Assembly (NCBI GenBank): GCA_020796225.1
Contig: CM036758.1
Span: forward strand, 25,252,397-25,316,396
Direction: 5' to 3'
DNA length: 64,000 nucleotides
Source of the DNA: Arion vulgaris
Taxonomy: Eukaryota; Mollusca; Gastropoda; Stylommatophora; Arionidae
A program made the position numbers and the translations under genes. The notes beneath the pieces are model-generated. The model worked only from the letters and a program-made list of their open reading frames with translations, was not told where the DNA came from and did not search any database. Shown here in pieces: positions 25,201 through 29,959 of this stretch. Positions within the stretch are counted from its first letter, which is position 1. Each line of letters begins with the position of its first letter.

Positions 25201-28177
25201 TCAGGTGCCAAGCTCTAGATGACGTCAGGGAGATCCTTCTTCCTCCAAGGCCAGAAATGGAACACATACAAAACACAACAACAACTTACAAACACATGCA
25301 GATACCACTACATAACATTGGACCGAAGGGCAAGAACTCAAGTGCTGCTGGATCATTGACGAAGAAACGTATATGTTTCTGAGAGCTTCACATATCAGTC
25401 TAGCATTTATTTGGTATACCTGTCTAAGAATATGTTTCCTGAGAACTTCATCTTCTTCTGCTTTGCGTTCATTCATTACGACCAATTTTAATCACTCTTT
25501 GATATGTTTGATCTTTGCCAAGAACGTGTATATGTTGCACATTGGTTTGGTAGGCCCCTAAACACATAGACTTCTACACATTTAGGACATGTGCATCCGA
25601 TTTCATCCAAACCTCCTTAGTCGCCTCTTACTACATGCATGGCAGGTAACAGTGGTTCTATTCTTTACACCCCAAATTTGGGCCCGGTAACCACTCGGGC
25701 GCTAGAGAACTTTATATACTTGTCTAGTATTTGTTTTACAATTATAGTCATTTTCACTAGCTTTGGAACCTCTGAATTTTTGTAATTTTCATTCTCTTTC
25801 TGCTGATTTTCTTGTACAGTTCGAAGCAGTAGAAGATTTGAGTATTTGGCAACAATTGATGATGAAAGCACAGAAAGAATTGTCTGTCTGGACTTTGGAT
25901 ACTCGTCTTCCAACAACTTGTTTGTAGTTACAGGTGGTATGGACCTTAAACTCTGGCAAGTACTTCCAGCTCAATCTGTCAACAAGAGGTAGGACTTCAT
26001 TATATATTGTATAGTGTTAAACAAATTGTGTGTCACTGAGGTTGCTGTGAGCCTATGTTACCCCAGTATTTCTGTAATACTATCTTTACACTAATAGAAC
26101 TCCAGAATTTAGTTGACAAGGTTGTGACAGAAAGTAACAACAAAGGACAGAGTATGAATATTAAGAAGACAGAAGTCATGATTATCTCAAAGCAAGCAGT
26201 CTCTAACAAAATGCACCATCATAGCAAGTGGGACAAGACTAAGAAGTACATCATGACAATGGAGGTACTGGCATGACAATGGAGAATGGAGGTACTGGCA
26301 GTGACCAATGCACTACTCTGGCTAGAGTCATAAAACTACACTCATGCGTGCATTCTGAGTGACTCATTGAGTATGATCCGAAGGTGGAGGCCGGTTCGGT
26401 GCGCAGGCAATGAATCACTGCAGGCGTAAAAATTTTGCAGAATTACACTTGCCTTTGTTCCGGGTCACATGGGTGTCGTTGGCAATGAGAGAGCAGACTG
26501 GCTGGCTCTGCCGCTATATCAGAGGGCCAGCCAATGGACAGAGCTGACATCGTGAACGCCCTCATAGGCGTGGCCGTGGAGAAGACCTTCATCTAAACCA
26601 ATCCACGTCAACTACTAGATTCGAGAACTGGGTTTGAAGATTGGTGTGGCAAGAAAGAGACGGTACAACAGGTATACGAGTAGGCTCATCAATCAAAATG
26701 GAACTGGTACGGTCAGTTGCTGGATGCTGTTGGAGATATTGAGATCGGAGCAACTATGGACATGTCCGGAGTGCAATGAAGATATTCCAAACTGAAACTG
26801 AAGTACATCAATTTAAATACCTTTGAGTCCTGGTAACATTAGATGGCAAATCAGAAATAAAGAGCAGAATAGAACAGGCCAAAGCTGCGTTCAATAAAAT
26901 GAGAAGCATTATATGCAACAAGTCACTGTCAATTGAGGTCAGAAGGAGAGTTATTTAGTGCTACATAGAGCCAATACTGACATATGGATGTGAGTCATGG
27001 AAGGTATACAAACAGACAAATTCCCACCCTCTTTGTCAGACTACAGTGCCGCAGTCTATTTCAAGGGTCACCACTGGAGGTGGTCTAGTGTCTTAGTCAG
27101 TTCCAGCTCACTGATACTACTGCATTGTTGTTTCTTCATTTTATCGCTCCTGTGGCTCCTGGAAGTCAAATGTATGGGATGACTGTGTAACATGTATTTG
27201 TGAAGTTGAATATATGTGGAGTGACTGTGTAACATGTATTTGTGAAGTTGAATATCTGTGGAGTGACTGTGTAACATGTATTTGTGAAGTTGAATATATG
27301 TGGAGTGACTGTGTAACATGTATTTGTGAAGTTGAATATCTGTGGAGTGACTGTGTAACATGTATTTGTGAAGTTGAATATATGTGGAGTGACTGTGTAA
27401 CATGTATTTGTGAAGTTGAATATCTGTGTAGTGACTGTGTAACATGTATTTGTGAAGTTGAATATCTGTGTAGTGACTGTGTAACATGTATTTGTGAAGT
27501 TGAATACATGTGTAGTGACTGTGTAACATGTATTTGTGAAGTTGAATATATGTGTAGTGACTGTGTAACATGTATTTGTGAAGTTGAATATATGTGTAGT
27601 GACTGTGTAACATGTATTTGTGAAGTTGAATATCTGTGGAGTGACTGTGTAACATGTATTTGTGAAGTTGAATATCATGTGAGTGACTGTGTAACATGTA
27701 TTTGTGAAGTTGAATATCTGATGAGTGACTGTGTAACATGTATAGTATATAGTATGAACAGATTGATGAGATATCTTGTATTTAAACAGTTGAGAGTGAT
27801 GGCATGTATTTGTGAAGTTGAATATATGTGAGTGACTGTTAAATTATTTGTGTTGAATATCTGTGGTACTTAACATGTATTTGTGAGTTGAATATCTGAG
27901 GACTGTGTAACATGTATTTGTGAAGTGAATACATGAGATAACTGTAAATTTGAAGATAGGCATGTTATATGAATCTTCAACATATCTAGTACTGAACAAG
28001 TTATGAGATATTTCAACTGGAGTTCGACCTGCCCTAGCTCAACTAGCAGTGGACTCTGAGACTGAATCGTCAAATGATGACTCCGATTATGAAGATGAAA
28101 GCTACGGCAGTGAACCAGGGAAAGTCAGATCAGACATCTCTAGCAATGGGTGGCTGTCCTGGTGCACCCTCTTGTGA
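4150..28177 (+). CDS. WD40-repeat protein with C-terminal CaaX-like box (11 exons)
   Basis: I joined 11 coding exons: 4150-4266, 6081-6307, 7765-7896, 9222-9331, 15422-15502, 18789-18875, 20013-20101, 20786-21008, 23803-23925, 25820-25988 and about 28023-28177, for about 503 residues. Splice phases agree at the first nine junctions; the tenth is off by one base beside a corrupted tandem array. The ATG at 4150 has an in-frame TAG three codons upstream. Residues 1-60 are charged and probably helical. A Ser/Thr/acid-rich linker spans about 60-115. Seven WD40-like blades follow (about 135-450), seen from motifs such as LEGHSDLITAL, SRDTTLKFWDI, SGSLDSTFKLW, LELWNL, SSASDGIIRI, IKLLDW and LKLWQV. 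Seven blades predict a closed propeller. An acidic tail (SETESSNDDSDYEDE) ends WLSWCTLL-stop. CTLL fits a CaaX box with terminal Leu, the class usually geranylgeranylated, suggesting membrane attachment (inference). I do not recognise an orthologue. Confidence 0.85.
4600..4745 (-). pseudogene. LINE ORF C-terminal fragment
   Basis: The - strand reads a tail like RGRPKETLKR.L..EA followed by EQVAQDRAVWRN, the usual C-terminal end of RTE-like LINE proteins. It lies in intron 1 of the WD40 gene. The rest of 4267-4600 shows nothing I can name. Confidence 0.5.
5035..5165 (-). mobile_element. 3' end fragment of RNase H-bearing LINE
   Basis: TCATTGCACTCTGGACATAT and TTGATTGATGAGCCTACTAA are reverse-complement matches to the 3' part of the LINE at 26560-26780. 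It is a short decayed piece in intron 1. Confidence 0.5.
5227..5885 (+). pseudogene. RTE-like LINE 3' ORF fragment
   Basis: Reads FTYLGSKVSNNGDTVKEI, RSYVIPVLAYGCESW, SFENKCLRKLLKVKW and RKRRWKYLGHVLR, and ends in a frame-shifted GKR.RGRPKTTLRR. This is the region after the catalytic FADD motif in RTE-like LINEs. A near-identical copy lies at 28880-29385. A single-base change near 5720 switches frame. No endonuclease or catalytic RT motifs are present. Confidence 0.85.
5886..5990. repeat. Short tandem array, about 28-bp unit
   Basis: About four copies of CATAAAACACTTAGTTACAA-type units; related single copies occur at 5180-5225, just before the LINE fragment. Confidence 0.75.
6081..6307 (+). 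CDS. WD40 gene, exon 2
   Basis: Acceptor TCTTATTTAG and donor ACTAG|GTACAA. It encodes residues 40-114 plus two bases: a charged helix (KDEVREKLQDALEEYQ) followed by a Ser/Thr/Asp-rich, probably disordered linker. The entry phase 0 and exit phase 2 match exons 1 and 3. Confidence 0.75.
6421..6625 (-). mobile_element. SINE family A, 3' part
   Basis: Reverse-oriented 3' portion of SINE-A: GGACCATCATCATTGCACTT, then TGTGTGCTCCAATCTCTTTC and a body with GTAGGAATTTTATTTTA. It matches 62005-62200. Confidence 0.7.
6640..7080. other. Intronic AT-rich DNA, no feature recognised
   Basis: Contains a short (TA)n run near 6722-6738. I see no exon. Confidence 0.45.
7085..7475 (-). pseudogene. LINE RT C-terminal fragment, family 1 (reversed)
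   Basis: The - strand reads EETEIWFYRRMIRIPITAKM, then TPRKLIINLRKRHSSFLGHV and a basic tail. It is the same LINE family as 3255-3800, in opposite orientation, within intron 2 of the WD40 gene. It is better preserved here than in the other copies, but still lacks the catalytic part. Confidence 0.8.
7765..7896 (+). CDS. WD40 gene, exon 3 (blade 1)
   Basis: Encodes the end of the linker and the first WD40 blade (LEGHSDLITALVVVGDKVVTA). The donor CCAG|GTAAGC is strong. Two acceptors are possible: CTCCAG at 7751-7756 and GTGACAG ending at 7764. Only the second keeps frame with exon 2, so I chose it. Confidence 0.75.
7965..9090. repeat. Minisatellite, 26-bp unit, with ghost exon inside
   Basis: The unit is close to CTTTCTATAACTTGTACAGA plus CAAACT, with variants ending AAATACT. 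Copies are regular at 7965-8220 and 8446-9085. Between them, 8221-8445 is irregular and holds a scrambled copy of the right flank, including part of exon 4 (see findings). The array fills intron 3 of the WD40 gene. Confidence 0.95.
9222..9331 (+). CDS. WD40 gene, exon 4 (blades 1-2)
   Basis: Acceptor TGTCTTTACAG; the split codon gives Ser followed by RDTTLKFWDI, a textbook WD40 D-strand and WD motif. It then opens the next blade with GGHTGSVVSLLVLDD. The donor GATG|GTTGGT is weak but phase 1 agrees with exon 5. Confidence 0.8.
9395..9475 (-). mobile_element. LINE 3' end fragment
   Basis: CATAGGTGCTCCGTCTCCCC and AACAGATATCGAAGAGTATG recur at 52320-52380 and, in the opposite orientation, at 55650-55700. 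This is the tail of a LINE whose RNase H domain is at 55320. Confidence 0.5.
9818..9985 (+). mobile_element. SINE family A, 5' half (split by SINE-B)
   Basis: A tRNA-like head (TCTGTGACCTAGAGATTAGG) leads into GTAGGTGAGATCGAGTTCCT. The same element resumes at 10285 after the SINE-B insertion. Confidence 0.75.
9986..10284 (-). mobile_element. SINE family B inserted in SINE-A
   Basis: On the - strand the element starts near 10250 with GGTGCCGGGACCCGCAAGGG, passes TGACATGCC..-type TCATAAGAGGCGACTGATG, and ends near 9990 with ATGGAGCGTTC and an AAGAA-rich tail. GGCACCACAAGG is partly repeated at 10227-10286, suggesting a local duplication at the junction. It splits a SINE-A copy, so it is the younger insertion. 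Confidence 0.8.
10285..10580 (+). mobile_element. SINE family A, 3' half
   Basis: Continues the copy begun at 9818: GTCCGTGTTCAAGTTGAGCC, an AT-rich body, GTAAGAAAGAGATTGGAGCA, and the 3' end GATGATGGTCCAATCAATCA. The 3' terminus is an ATCA-type short repeat. Confidence 0.8.
10690..10920. repeat. Old degenerate minisatellite, left part
   Basis: Irregular units of about 30-40 bp around GACAATGCTACAGAGAAAA and GGCTCAG. The array continues on the other side of the LINE at 14162-14300, so the LINE inserted into it. Confidence 0.65.
10931..14151 (-). mobile_element. Full-length RTE-like LINE, decayed
   Basis: About 3.2 kb, flanked by the direct repeat GCTATAGATT at 10921-10930 and 14152-14161. 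Reading the - strand, an APE-type endonuclease comes first (IGTWNVRSM, LCETRWNG, GDLNAKIG, SDHHLLI; about 13.9-13.1 kb). A basic linker follows, then reverse transcriptase (CPDGIPAEAV, KLPKKGDLQKCENY, QAGFRPNRS, FVDYEKAFDSIDRETLW, GVRQGCLLSP, LDFADDIALLS; about 12.4-11.7 kb), then the thumb region (VLLYGSETWRTTK). Length, domain order and the single ORF fit the RTE group. At least eight frame changes or stops break the ORF, so it is inactive. The 3' end carries (GA)n, and the 5' end shares a structured domain with SINE-B and SINE-C. Confidence 0.9.
11172..14003 (-). pseudogene. LINE endonuclease-reverse transcriptase ORF (broken)
   Basis: The coding part of the LINE, spread over successive frames: endonuclease 14003-13148, linker 13211-12415, RT fingers/palm 12553-11488, thumb 11525-11172. 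The catalytic FADD and the endonuclease SDHH are intact at residue level. Frame breaks occur near 13750, 13550, 13200, 12950, 12550, 12215, 11830 and 11520. Related but shorter fragments lie at 5227 and 28880. Confidence 0.88.
14162..14300. repeat. Old degenerate minisatellite, right part
   Basis: CTACTGAGAAAATGACTCAG and GATGCTACAGAGAAAAAG units continue the array of 10690-10920 beyond the LINE. Confidence 0.6.
14440..14700 (+). mobile_element. SINE family B
   Basis: Starts near GGTGCCAGAGCACGCAAGGG and continues through GCAAAGAATAGTACCACTGC, GCTACCCTAGTAAATAAAAA and GCTCTTAGGCTCAGATCACA to TATGGAGCGTTC, with an AAAGAAGAAG tail. It is one of about eight copies in the window. Confidence 0.8.
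14705..15050. other. Intronic DNA with LINE-tail traces
   Basis: 14930-15030 weakly matches the LINE tail at 52380-52460 (GGTTAAACACTCGTTCTTCT). A (AGA)n run lies at 14765-14780 and a (TA)n run near 15030. No exon is seen. Confidence 0.4.
15055..15292. mobile_element. Palindromic Penelope-like terminal remnant
   Basis: Two arms in inverted orientation: TTTGACCAACAAGGCCTTTA...GGAGTGACAAATTAAAATG on the left and its reverse complement on the right, ending CCTTGTTGGTCAAAC. The sequence matches the 3' terminal region of the Penelope-like elements at 17700-17820 and 24840-24948. No coding part remains. Confidence 0.75.
15422..15502 (+). CDS. WD40 gene, exon 5 (blade 2)
   Basis: Acceptor GAGATCAG and donor TTCAG|GTACTA. 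Encodes PCLPENDKLLISGSLDSTFK and LWALHS, finishing blade 2. The entry phase matches exon 4 only with this acceptor, not with the nearby ATGAG. Confidence 0.75.
15520..15855. repeat. TG-rich degenerate tandem repeat
   Basis: Irregular units of about 45-50 bp containing TGAAATCAAGCCATCT and TGTGTGTGTGGG runs. The phase wanders, so this is an old array. Confidence 0.65.
15890..16240 (+). pseudogene. LINE C-terminal fragment
   Basis: Reads HRLAMSNSSLS, then, with frame slips, a Cys-poor remnant of the usual C-terminal zinc knuckle, and LRSNMWPHPVNLKTKL. The arrangement is typical of the C-terminus of RNase H-bearing LINEs. It ends in a GAAGAA-rich tail near 16230. Confidence 0.6.
16885..17481 (+). 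pseudogene. Penelope-like GIY-YIG endonuclease fragment
   Basis: The first frame (HPHSSLVKNVLFRH) shifts near 16985 into SLKDMLVHSRLKYNIQTHFG, followed by CGRRHCNTRTVSFP and the GIY-YIG core. A stop replaces Arg after RLSD near 17259. The remainder, DVQVTAIRSCSSDDRSRFAL and ENRLISLYGTLRPRGLN, is intact. Compare the parallel copy at 24121-24606. Confidence 0.85.
17725..17775 (+). ncRNA. Hammerhead-like motif in Penelope-like terminus (degenerate)
   Basis: TTGATAAAGGCC, a 5-base loop, then GGTCGAAACG. GGCC and GGTC can pair as a hammerhead helix II, and CGAAAC is the conserved second core strand. The first core strand would be CTGATGA in an active ribozyme but reads TTGATAA here and in the other copies. 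Hammerheads are known from Penelope-like terminal repeats; activity here is doubtful. Confidence 0.4.
18005..18240 (+). mobile_element. SINE-like copy, repeat family F tail
   Basis: The tRNA-like head CCAGTGGTTAGTTCACTGAC and B box TTGGTTTGATCCCC are followed by ATGTTGACCACATCACC and ACTGTATTCCCCAATATA, which recur at 36340-36420 and 40740-40830. Confidence 0.6.
18245..18780. other. Intronic DNA, nothing recognised
   Basis: No exon, repeat array or transposon motif that I can support. Confidence 0.4.
18789..18875 (+). CDS. WD40 gene, exon 6 (blade 3)
   Basis: Acceptor TTTTGTTACAG and donor GATCAG|GTTAGA. Encodes QLLRSVYTYSPVLHIGYCFP and AGRLITGS, the third blade. The phases fit both neighbours. 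Confidence 0.75.
18880..19230. other. Intronic DNA, nothing recognised
   Basis: A stretch at 18950-19170 resembles a coiled-coil-coding LINE ORF1 remnant (Glu/Lys/Leu-rich in one frame), but this is too weak to call. Confidence 0.3.
19235..19440 (-). mobile_element. tRNA-derived SINE
   Basis: On the - strand, GATTAGTGTAATGCAAAAGC precedes a B box GGGTTCAATCCC (about 19293-19304), with a downstream GATGTTCCACACAAGAGG body. Confidence 0.6.
20013..20101 (+). CDS. WD40 gene, exon 7 (blades 3-4)
   Basis: Acceptor TTGTGCAAACAG and donor TTAAAG|GTATTT. Encodes GGKLELWNLASGENTFSSRA and HTASITGLK, closing blade 3 with a WD-like LW and opening blade 4. It ends in phase 0. Confidence 0.8.
20205..20450 (+). 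mobile_element. SINE family B
   Basis: GTGTGGTGCGGGGCCC head, GCAAAGAATAGTACCACTGC, GGCATGTTGTAAGAGGCAGC, then AGTGGTCGATATGGAGCGTT and an AAGAAGAAG tail. Confidence 0.8.
20455..20785. other. Intronic DNA upstream of exon 8
   Basis: No repeat family recognised. An alternative acceptor TGATTTCAG at about 20713-20721 exists but would break the phase from exon 7. Confidence 0.4.
20786..21008 (+). CDS. WD40 gene, exon 8 (blades 4-5)
   Basis: The start at ATC after CAAAG (20781-20785) is the only acceptor that keeps phase 0 and continues blade 4 as ISNNAVYSSASDGIIRIDQV. The fifth blade follows: HIRCLALHQDMILFGDDARN and IKLLDWKK. The acceptor lacks a strong pyrimidine tract, so its exact position is less sure than the exon itself. 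Donor AAAG|GTCTGT, phase 1. Confidence 0.75.
21045..21300 (-). mobile_element. SINE family B
   Basis: Reverse-oriented copy: a CTTTGAACTCTCCGTGTCTA end, GATCTGAGCCTAAGAGCGAT, CATCAGTTGCCTCTTACAAC, and 5' end CCCAGCACCACATGGGCG. It lies directly downstream of exon 8. Confidence 0.8.
21356..21554. mobile_element. hAT-type MITE with 8-bp target duplication
   Basis: Bounded by CTCTAGAA at 21348-21355 and 21555-21562. The left end, AGATTCCCAAACTTTTTCAG, is the familiar hAT/Charlie-like terminus. The right end contains GCGCCCACTGGGCGGTAC. No coding capacity. Confidence 0.7.
21565..22480. other. AT-rich intronic DNA, nothing recognised
   Basis: Contains a weak LINE-tail trace at 21640-21960 (GGAGAACGGTAGAACGAGTA, LINE C-terminal style, followed by TTGAGGACCTATGG). 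Otherwise featureless. Confidence 0.4.
22520..23757. repeat. Minisatellite, 52-bp unit, about 23 copies
   Basis: The unit begins AAGCTGTCAGACATGTATCT, continues ACCCTTTGATAACTTACAGC and ends TTGCCCAAATAT. Copies are nearly identical in the centre and more divergent at 22520-22660 and 23480-23525. It fills intron 8 of the WD40 gene and ends 46 bp before exon 9. Each unit contains CTTACAG, which resembles a splice acceptor. Confidence 0.97.
23803..23925 (+). CDS. WD40 gene, exon 9 (blade 6)
   Basis: Acceptor TTAACATCCAG and strong donor AACA|GTAAGT. Encodes LVTKLSNHTNSFSFTDALSC, HGELLLSSSYDLDQGLGYIN. Blade 6 is divergent, without a clear WD. Confidence 0.8.
24101..24948 (+). mobile_element. 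5'-truncated Penelope-like element
   Basis: 848 bp flanked by the direct repeat ACCTCATGCTG (24090-24100 and 24949-24959). It carries only the GIY-YIG end of the protein and the 3' terminal region with the GATAAAGGCCTTGTTGGT hammerhead-like motif. It matches the right half of the element at 16402-17820, but without the inverted arm. Confidence 0.88.
24121..24606 (+). pseudogene. Penelope-like GIY-YIG endonuclease fragment
   Basis: Reads SLKDMLVHIRLKPNIQSHFG, CGRRRCNTCAYVIQTGTVSF, NIIYAIICKRCNKAYIGK. After a 1-base frame slip near 24375 it continues ETGRRLSDRFAQHLRDIRQC and VTPVATHFNDTGHSGACD. It retains CNTC where the other copy has lost it. The domain is the DNA-cutting part of Penelope-like proteins. 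Confidence 0.85.
24965..25160. other. LINE-tail trace and pyrimidine-rich tract
   Basis: 24965-25090 matches the LINE tail at 52365-52460 (GGTTCTTGTGGCTCAC). 25105-25155 is a CT-rich run. Confidence 0.5.
25445..25705 (-). mobile_element. SINE family C
   Basis: On the - strand it starts CGCCCGAGTGGTTACCGGGC, has AGAACCACTGTTACCTGCCA and GTAAGAGGCGACTAAGGAGG, then GAACGTGTATAC-type sequence, and ends GAACGCAAAGCAGAAGAAG. A short AGAACTT duplication flanks it. It is related to SINE-B only through the first 90 bp or so. Confidence 0.8.
25820..25988 (+). CDS. WD40 gene, exon 10 (blade 7)
   Basis: Acceptor TTTTCTTGTACAG and donor AAGAG|GTAGGA. Encodes RSSRRFEYLATIDDESTERI, VCLDFGYSSSNNLFVVTGGM and DLKLWQVLPAQSVNK, the seventh blade with its LKLW strand. 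Phases: in from exon 9 correct, out phase 2. Confidence 0.8.
26060..26275 (+). pseudogene. LINE RT fragment, family 1 (upstream part)
   Basis: Reads QNLVDKVVTESNNKGQSMNI then KKTEVMIISK, the stretch just after the FADD motif. It continues, after an interruption by RNase H-type LINE sequence, at 26790-27000. Confidence 0.7.
26290..26785 (+). pseudogene. RNase H-bearing LINE 3' fragment
   Basis: Frame-shifted RNase H-like sequence: RITLAFVPGHMGVVGNERAD, the conserved GH.G..GNE.AD end of RNase HI. A basic C-terminal tail and the CTCATCAATCAAAATGG 3' region follow. The parallel copy is at 57965-58590. It sits inside the family 1 LINE. Confidence 0.7.
26790..27000 (+). pseudogene. LINE RT fragment, family 1 (downstream part)
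   Basis: Corresponds to HQFKYL.VLVTLDGKSEIKSR, QAKAAFNKMRSIICNKSLSI and EPILTYGCESW. Same family as 3255-3800, with one in-frame stop. Confidence 0.75.
27170..27935. repeat. Minisatellite, 42-bp unit
   Basis: About 13 regular copies to 27745, then degenerate copies to about 27935. The unit is GACTGTGTAACATGTATTTG, TGAAGTTGAATATATGTGGA, GT. Because 42 is a multiple of three and the unit lacks stops in several frames, long reading frames appear on both strands; they are not genes. Intron 10 of the WD40 gene. A ghost of the exon 11 acceptor region lies at 27735-27790. Confidence 0.95.
28023..28177 (+). CDS. WD40 gene, exon 11 (acidic tail, CaaX, stop)
   Basis: The open frame reads RPALAQLAVDSETESSNDDS, DYEDESYGSEPGKVRSDISS, NGWLSWCTLL and TGA at 28175-28177. 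The likely acceptor is CAACTGGAG ending at 28022. The frame needs one base before CGA but two are present, so the junction is off by one; the adjacent array is visibly corrupted and an inserted T is the simplest explanation. A missed microexon is the alternative. The acidic stretch and the WCTLL end look like a genuine protein terminus. Confidence 0.65.
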
Positions 28178-28379
28178 TATCATTTGATTAACACATCAAT
28201 CACCAACATGTTAATTCATGCATCAAATCACGCTTCATTTTTAAAACTAAAATCAGTATTTATTCCTATATCATTGGAACTGTTCTATGACAATGAGCTG
28301 AAAGATCAGGGTTTTTTATATGGAAGTAATACCTGAGAATTTGTAATGGTATCAATGTTTATTTCCTGTGAGTTTGAGT

Positions 28380-28815
28380 AGTCTATGAGACTAAGGCAAT
28401 GAGATCAATGCTTATTCCCATTTGATTACAACATTCATTGGTTCATCAGTGCTTATTCCCATTTGATTCATTGGTTCATCAATGCTTTTTCCCATGTGAG
28501 TTTGAGTAGTCTATGAGTATAAGGCAATGAGATCAGTGCTTATTCCCATTTTATTACATTCATTTGTTCATCAGTGCTTATTCCCATTTGATTACAACAT
28601 TCATTGGTTCATCAGTGCTTATTCCCATTTGATTCATTGGTTCATCAATGCTTTTTCCCATGTGAGTTTGAGTAGTCTATGAGAATAAGGCAATGAGATC
28701 AGTGCTTATTCCATTTATTACAACATTCATTTGTTCATCAGTGCTTATTCCCATTTGATTACAACATTCATTGGTTCATCAATGCTTATTCCCATGTGAC
28801 TGGGAGTAGTCTCTG
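28380..28815. repeat. Tandem repeat, about 40-bp units in higher-order blocks
   Basis: CAGTGCTTATTCCCATTTGA and TTACAACATTCATTGGTTCA alternate with GAGTTTGAGTAGTCTATGAG blocks, giving a longer compound period. Pieces of it reappear inside the array at 31385-32300. Confidence 0.85.
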
Positions 28816-28879
28816 CTGTAAGAACACAGGACTACAGTTGTTATCGACCTGACAGCTCAGAGACACTTCAATTCAAATT

Positions 28880-29385
28880 ACAGTGCTGGTATCTCAAGAC
28901 CTTAGTATATGCACAAAAGTTAAATTATTTAGGTCATGTGTGATTCCTGTACTGACCTACGGTTGTGAAAGTTGAAATCAACAAAGAAAATTGATAAGAA
29001 ACTGGACAGCTTTGAGAATAAATGTCTACGAAAATTATTAAAAGTAAAATGGAGTGATTTCGTTTCTAACAACACAGTGAGAGATAGAACACACACAACT
29101 CGTATCAAATATTATAAGGAAACGAAGGTGGAAATATTTAGGTCATGTTCTTAGATCAGACGAAAAGAGACTAAATCGACAAGTCCTTATGTGGTCACCA
29201 GTTGGGAAAAGAAAACGTGGAAGACCAAAGACCACTCTTGAAGAACCATCCAACAAGAAAGTAAACTATTGGGATGTAAAACCATACAAGATCTCCAACT
29301 GCTAGCAAGAACCGTATCACATGGAGATCTAAAACCTCTGCCCTATGTGCCGCTTTGGCACGAAAGGAACAAACTAACTATCTAA
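28880..29385 (+). pseudogene. RTE-like LINE 3' ORF fragment
   Basis: Nearly the same sequence as 5395-5880 (CTCAAGACCTTAGTATATGC onward, SFENKCLRKLLKVKW, SNNTVRDRTH). It has different small indels, so the two are separate insertions or a duplicated segment. Confidence 0.85.
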
Positions 29386-29389
29386 AAAA

Positions 29390-29955
29390 CATTGTAAGGA
29401 ACCAACAATTTAATGTACAACTTATGTCTATGCATTTATTCCTTTCTTGTTTCTTCAAATAAAATATCTCAGTTCTCTTGAACTTGTTTTATAGTTATGT
29501 TGACTTCACTGCTTTTTATGTTAACTGTGGTTCTTTTAAATTATGGATTGTCCATGATCCTCTTATGGATGTGGTAGATTGAATAGGGAGAGCGAATACA
29601 CACAAAATTCATCCTGAAATTGGATGTGCTGGACAAAAAAAAGGTGAAAATATCTCAGCCACTCTGTAAACTAACAGCACAATATACTTCAATTCAATGA
29701 CTCAAAGCACAGGGAATAATTTATAAGTAGATGTTCAAGAGTAAACACAGAAAAAAAGAAGTCTCTAGAATGTTGAGTGAAACAAGATCATCTGACAGCA
29801 GATATATGTGTGTGTTGTTTGTCCATCACAAGTGATGAAGACACCCATGTTCATCCAATACTTAGGTCTAGTCGGTTTGTGGATACCTAGATGACAGATG
29901 AGCCAACTGTGGGTCTGGAAGGTTCTTGGACAGTGTGGACAGAGAATGTTTACAT
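29390..29955. other. Intergenic DNA, nothing recognised
   Basis: AATAAA at about 29459 could be a polyadenylation signal, for the LINE or for a long 3' UTR of the WD40 gene. No exon is seen. Confidence 0.4.
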
Positions 29956-29959
29956 GGAA

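Noticed and set aside
27068..27831. Reading frames of up to 223 residues on both strands
   Set aside because: They are the 42-bp minisatellite read in several frames; perfect nucleotide repetition and openness on both strands show they are not genes.
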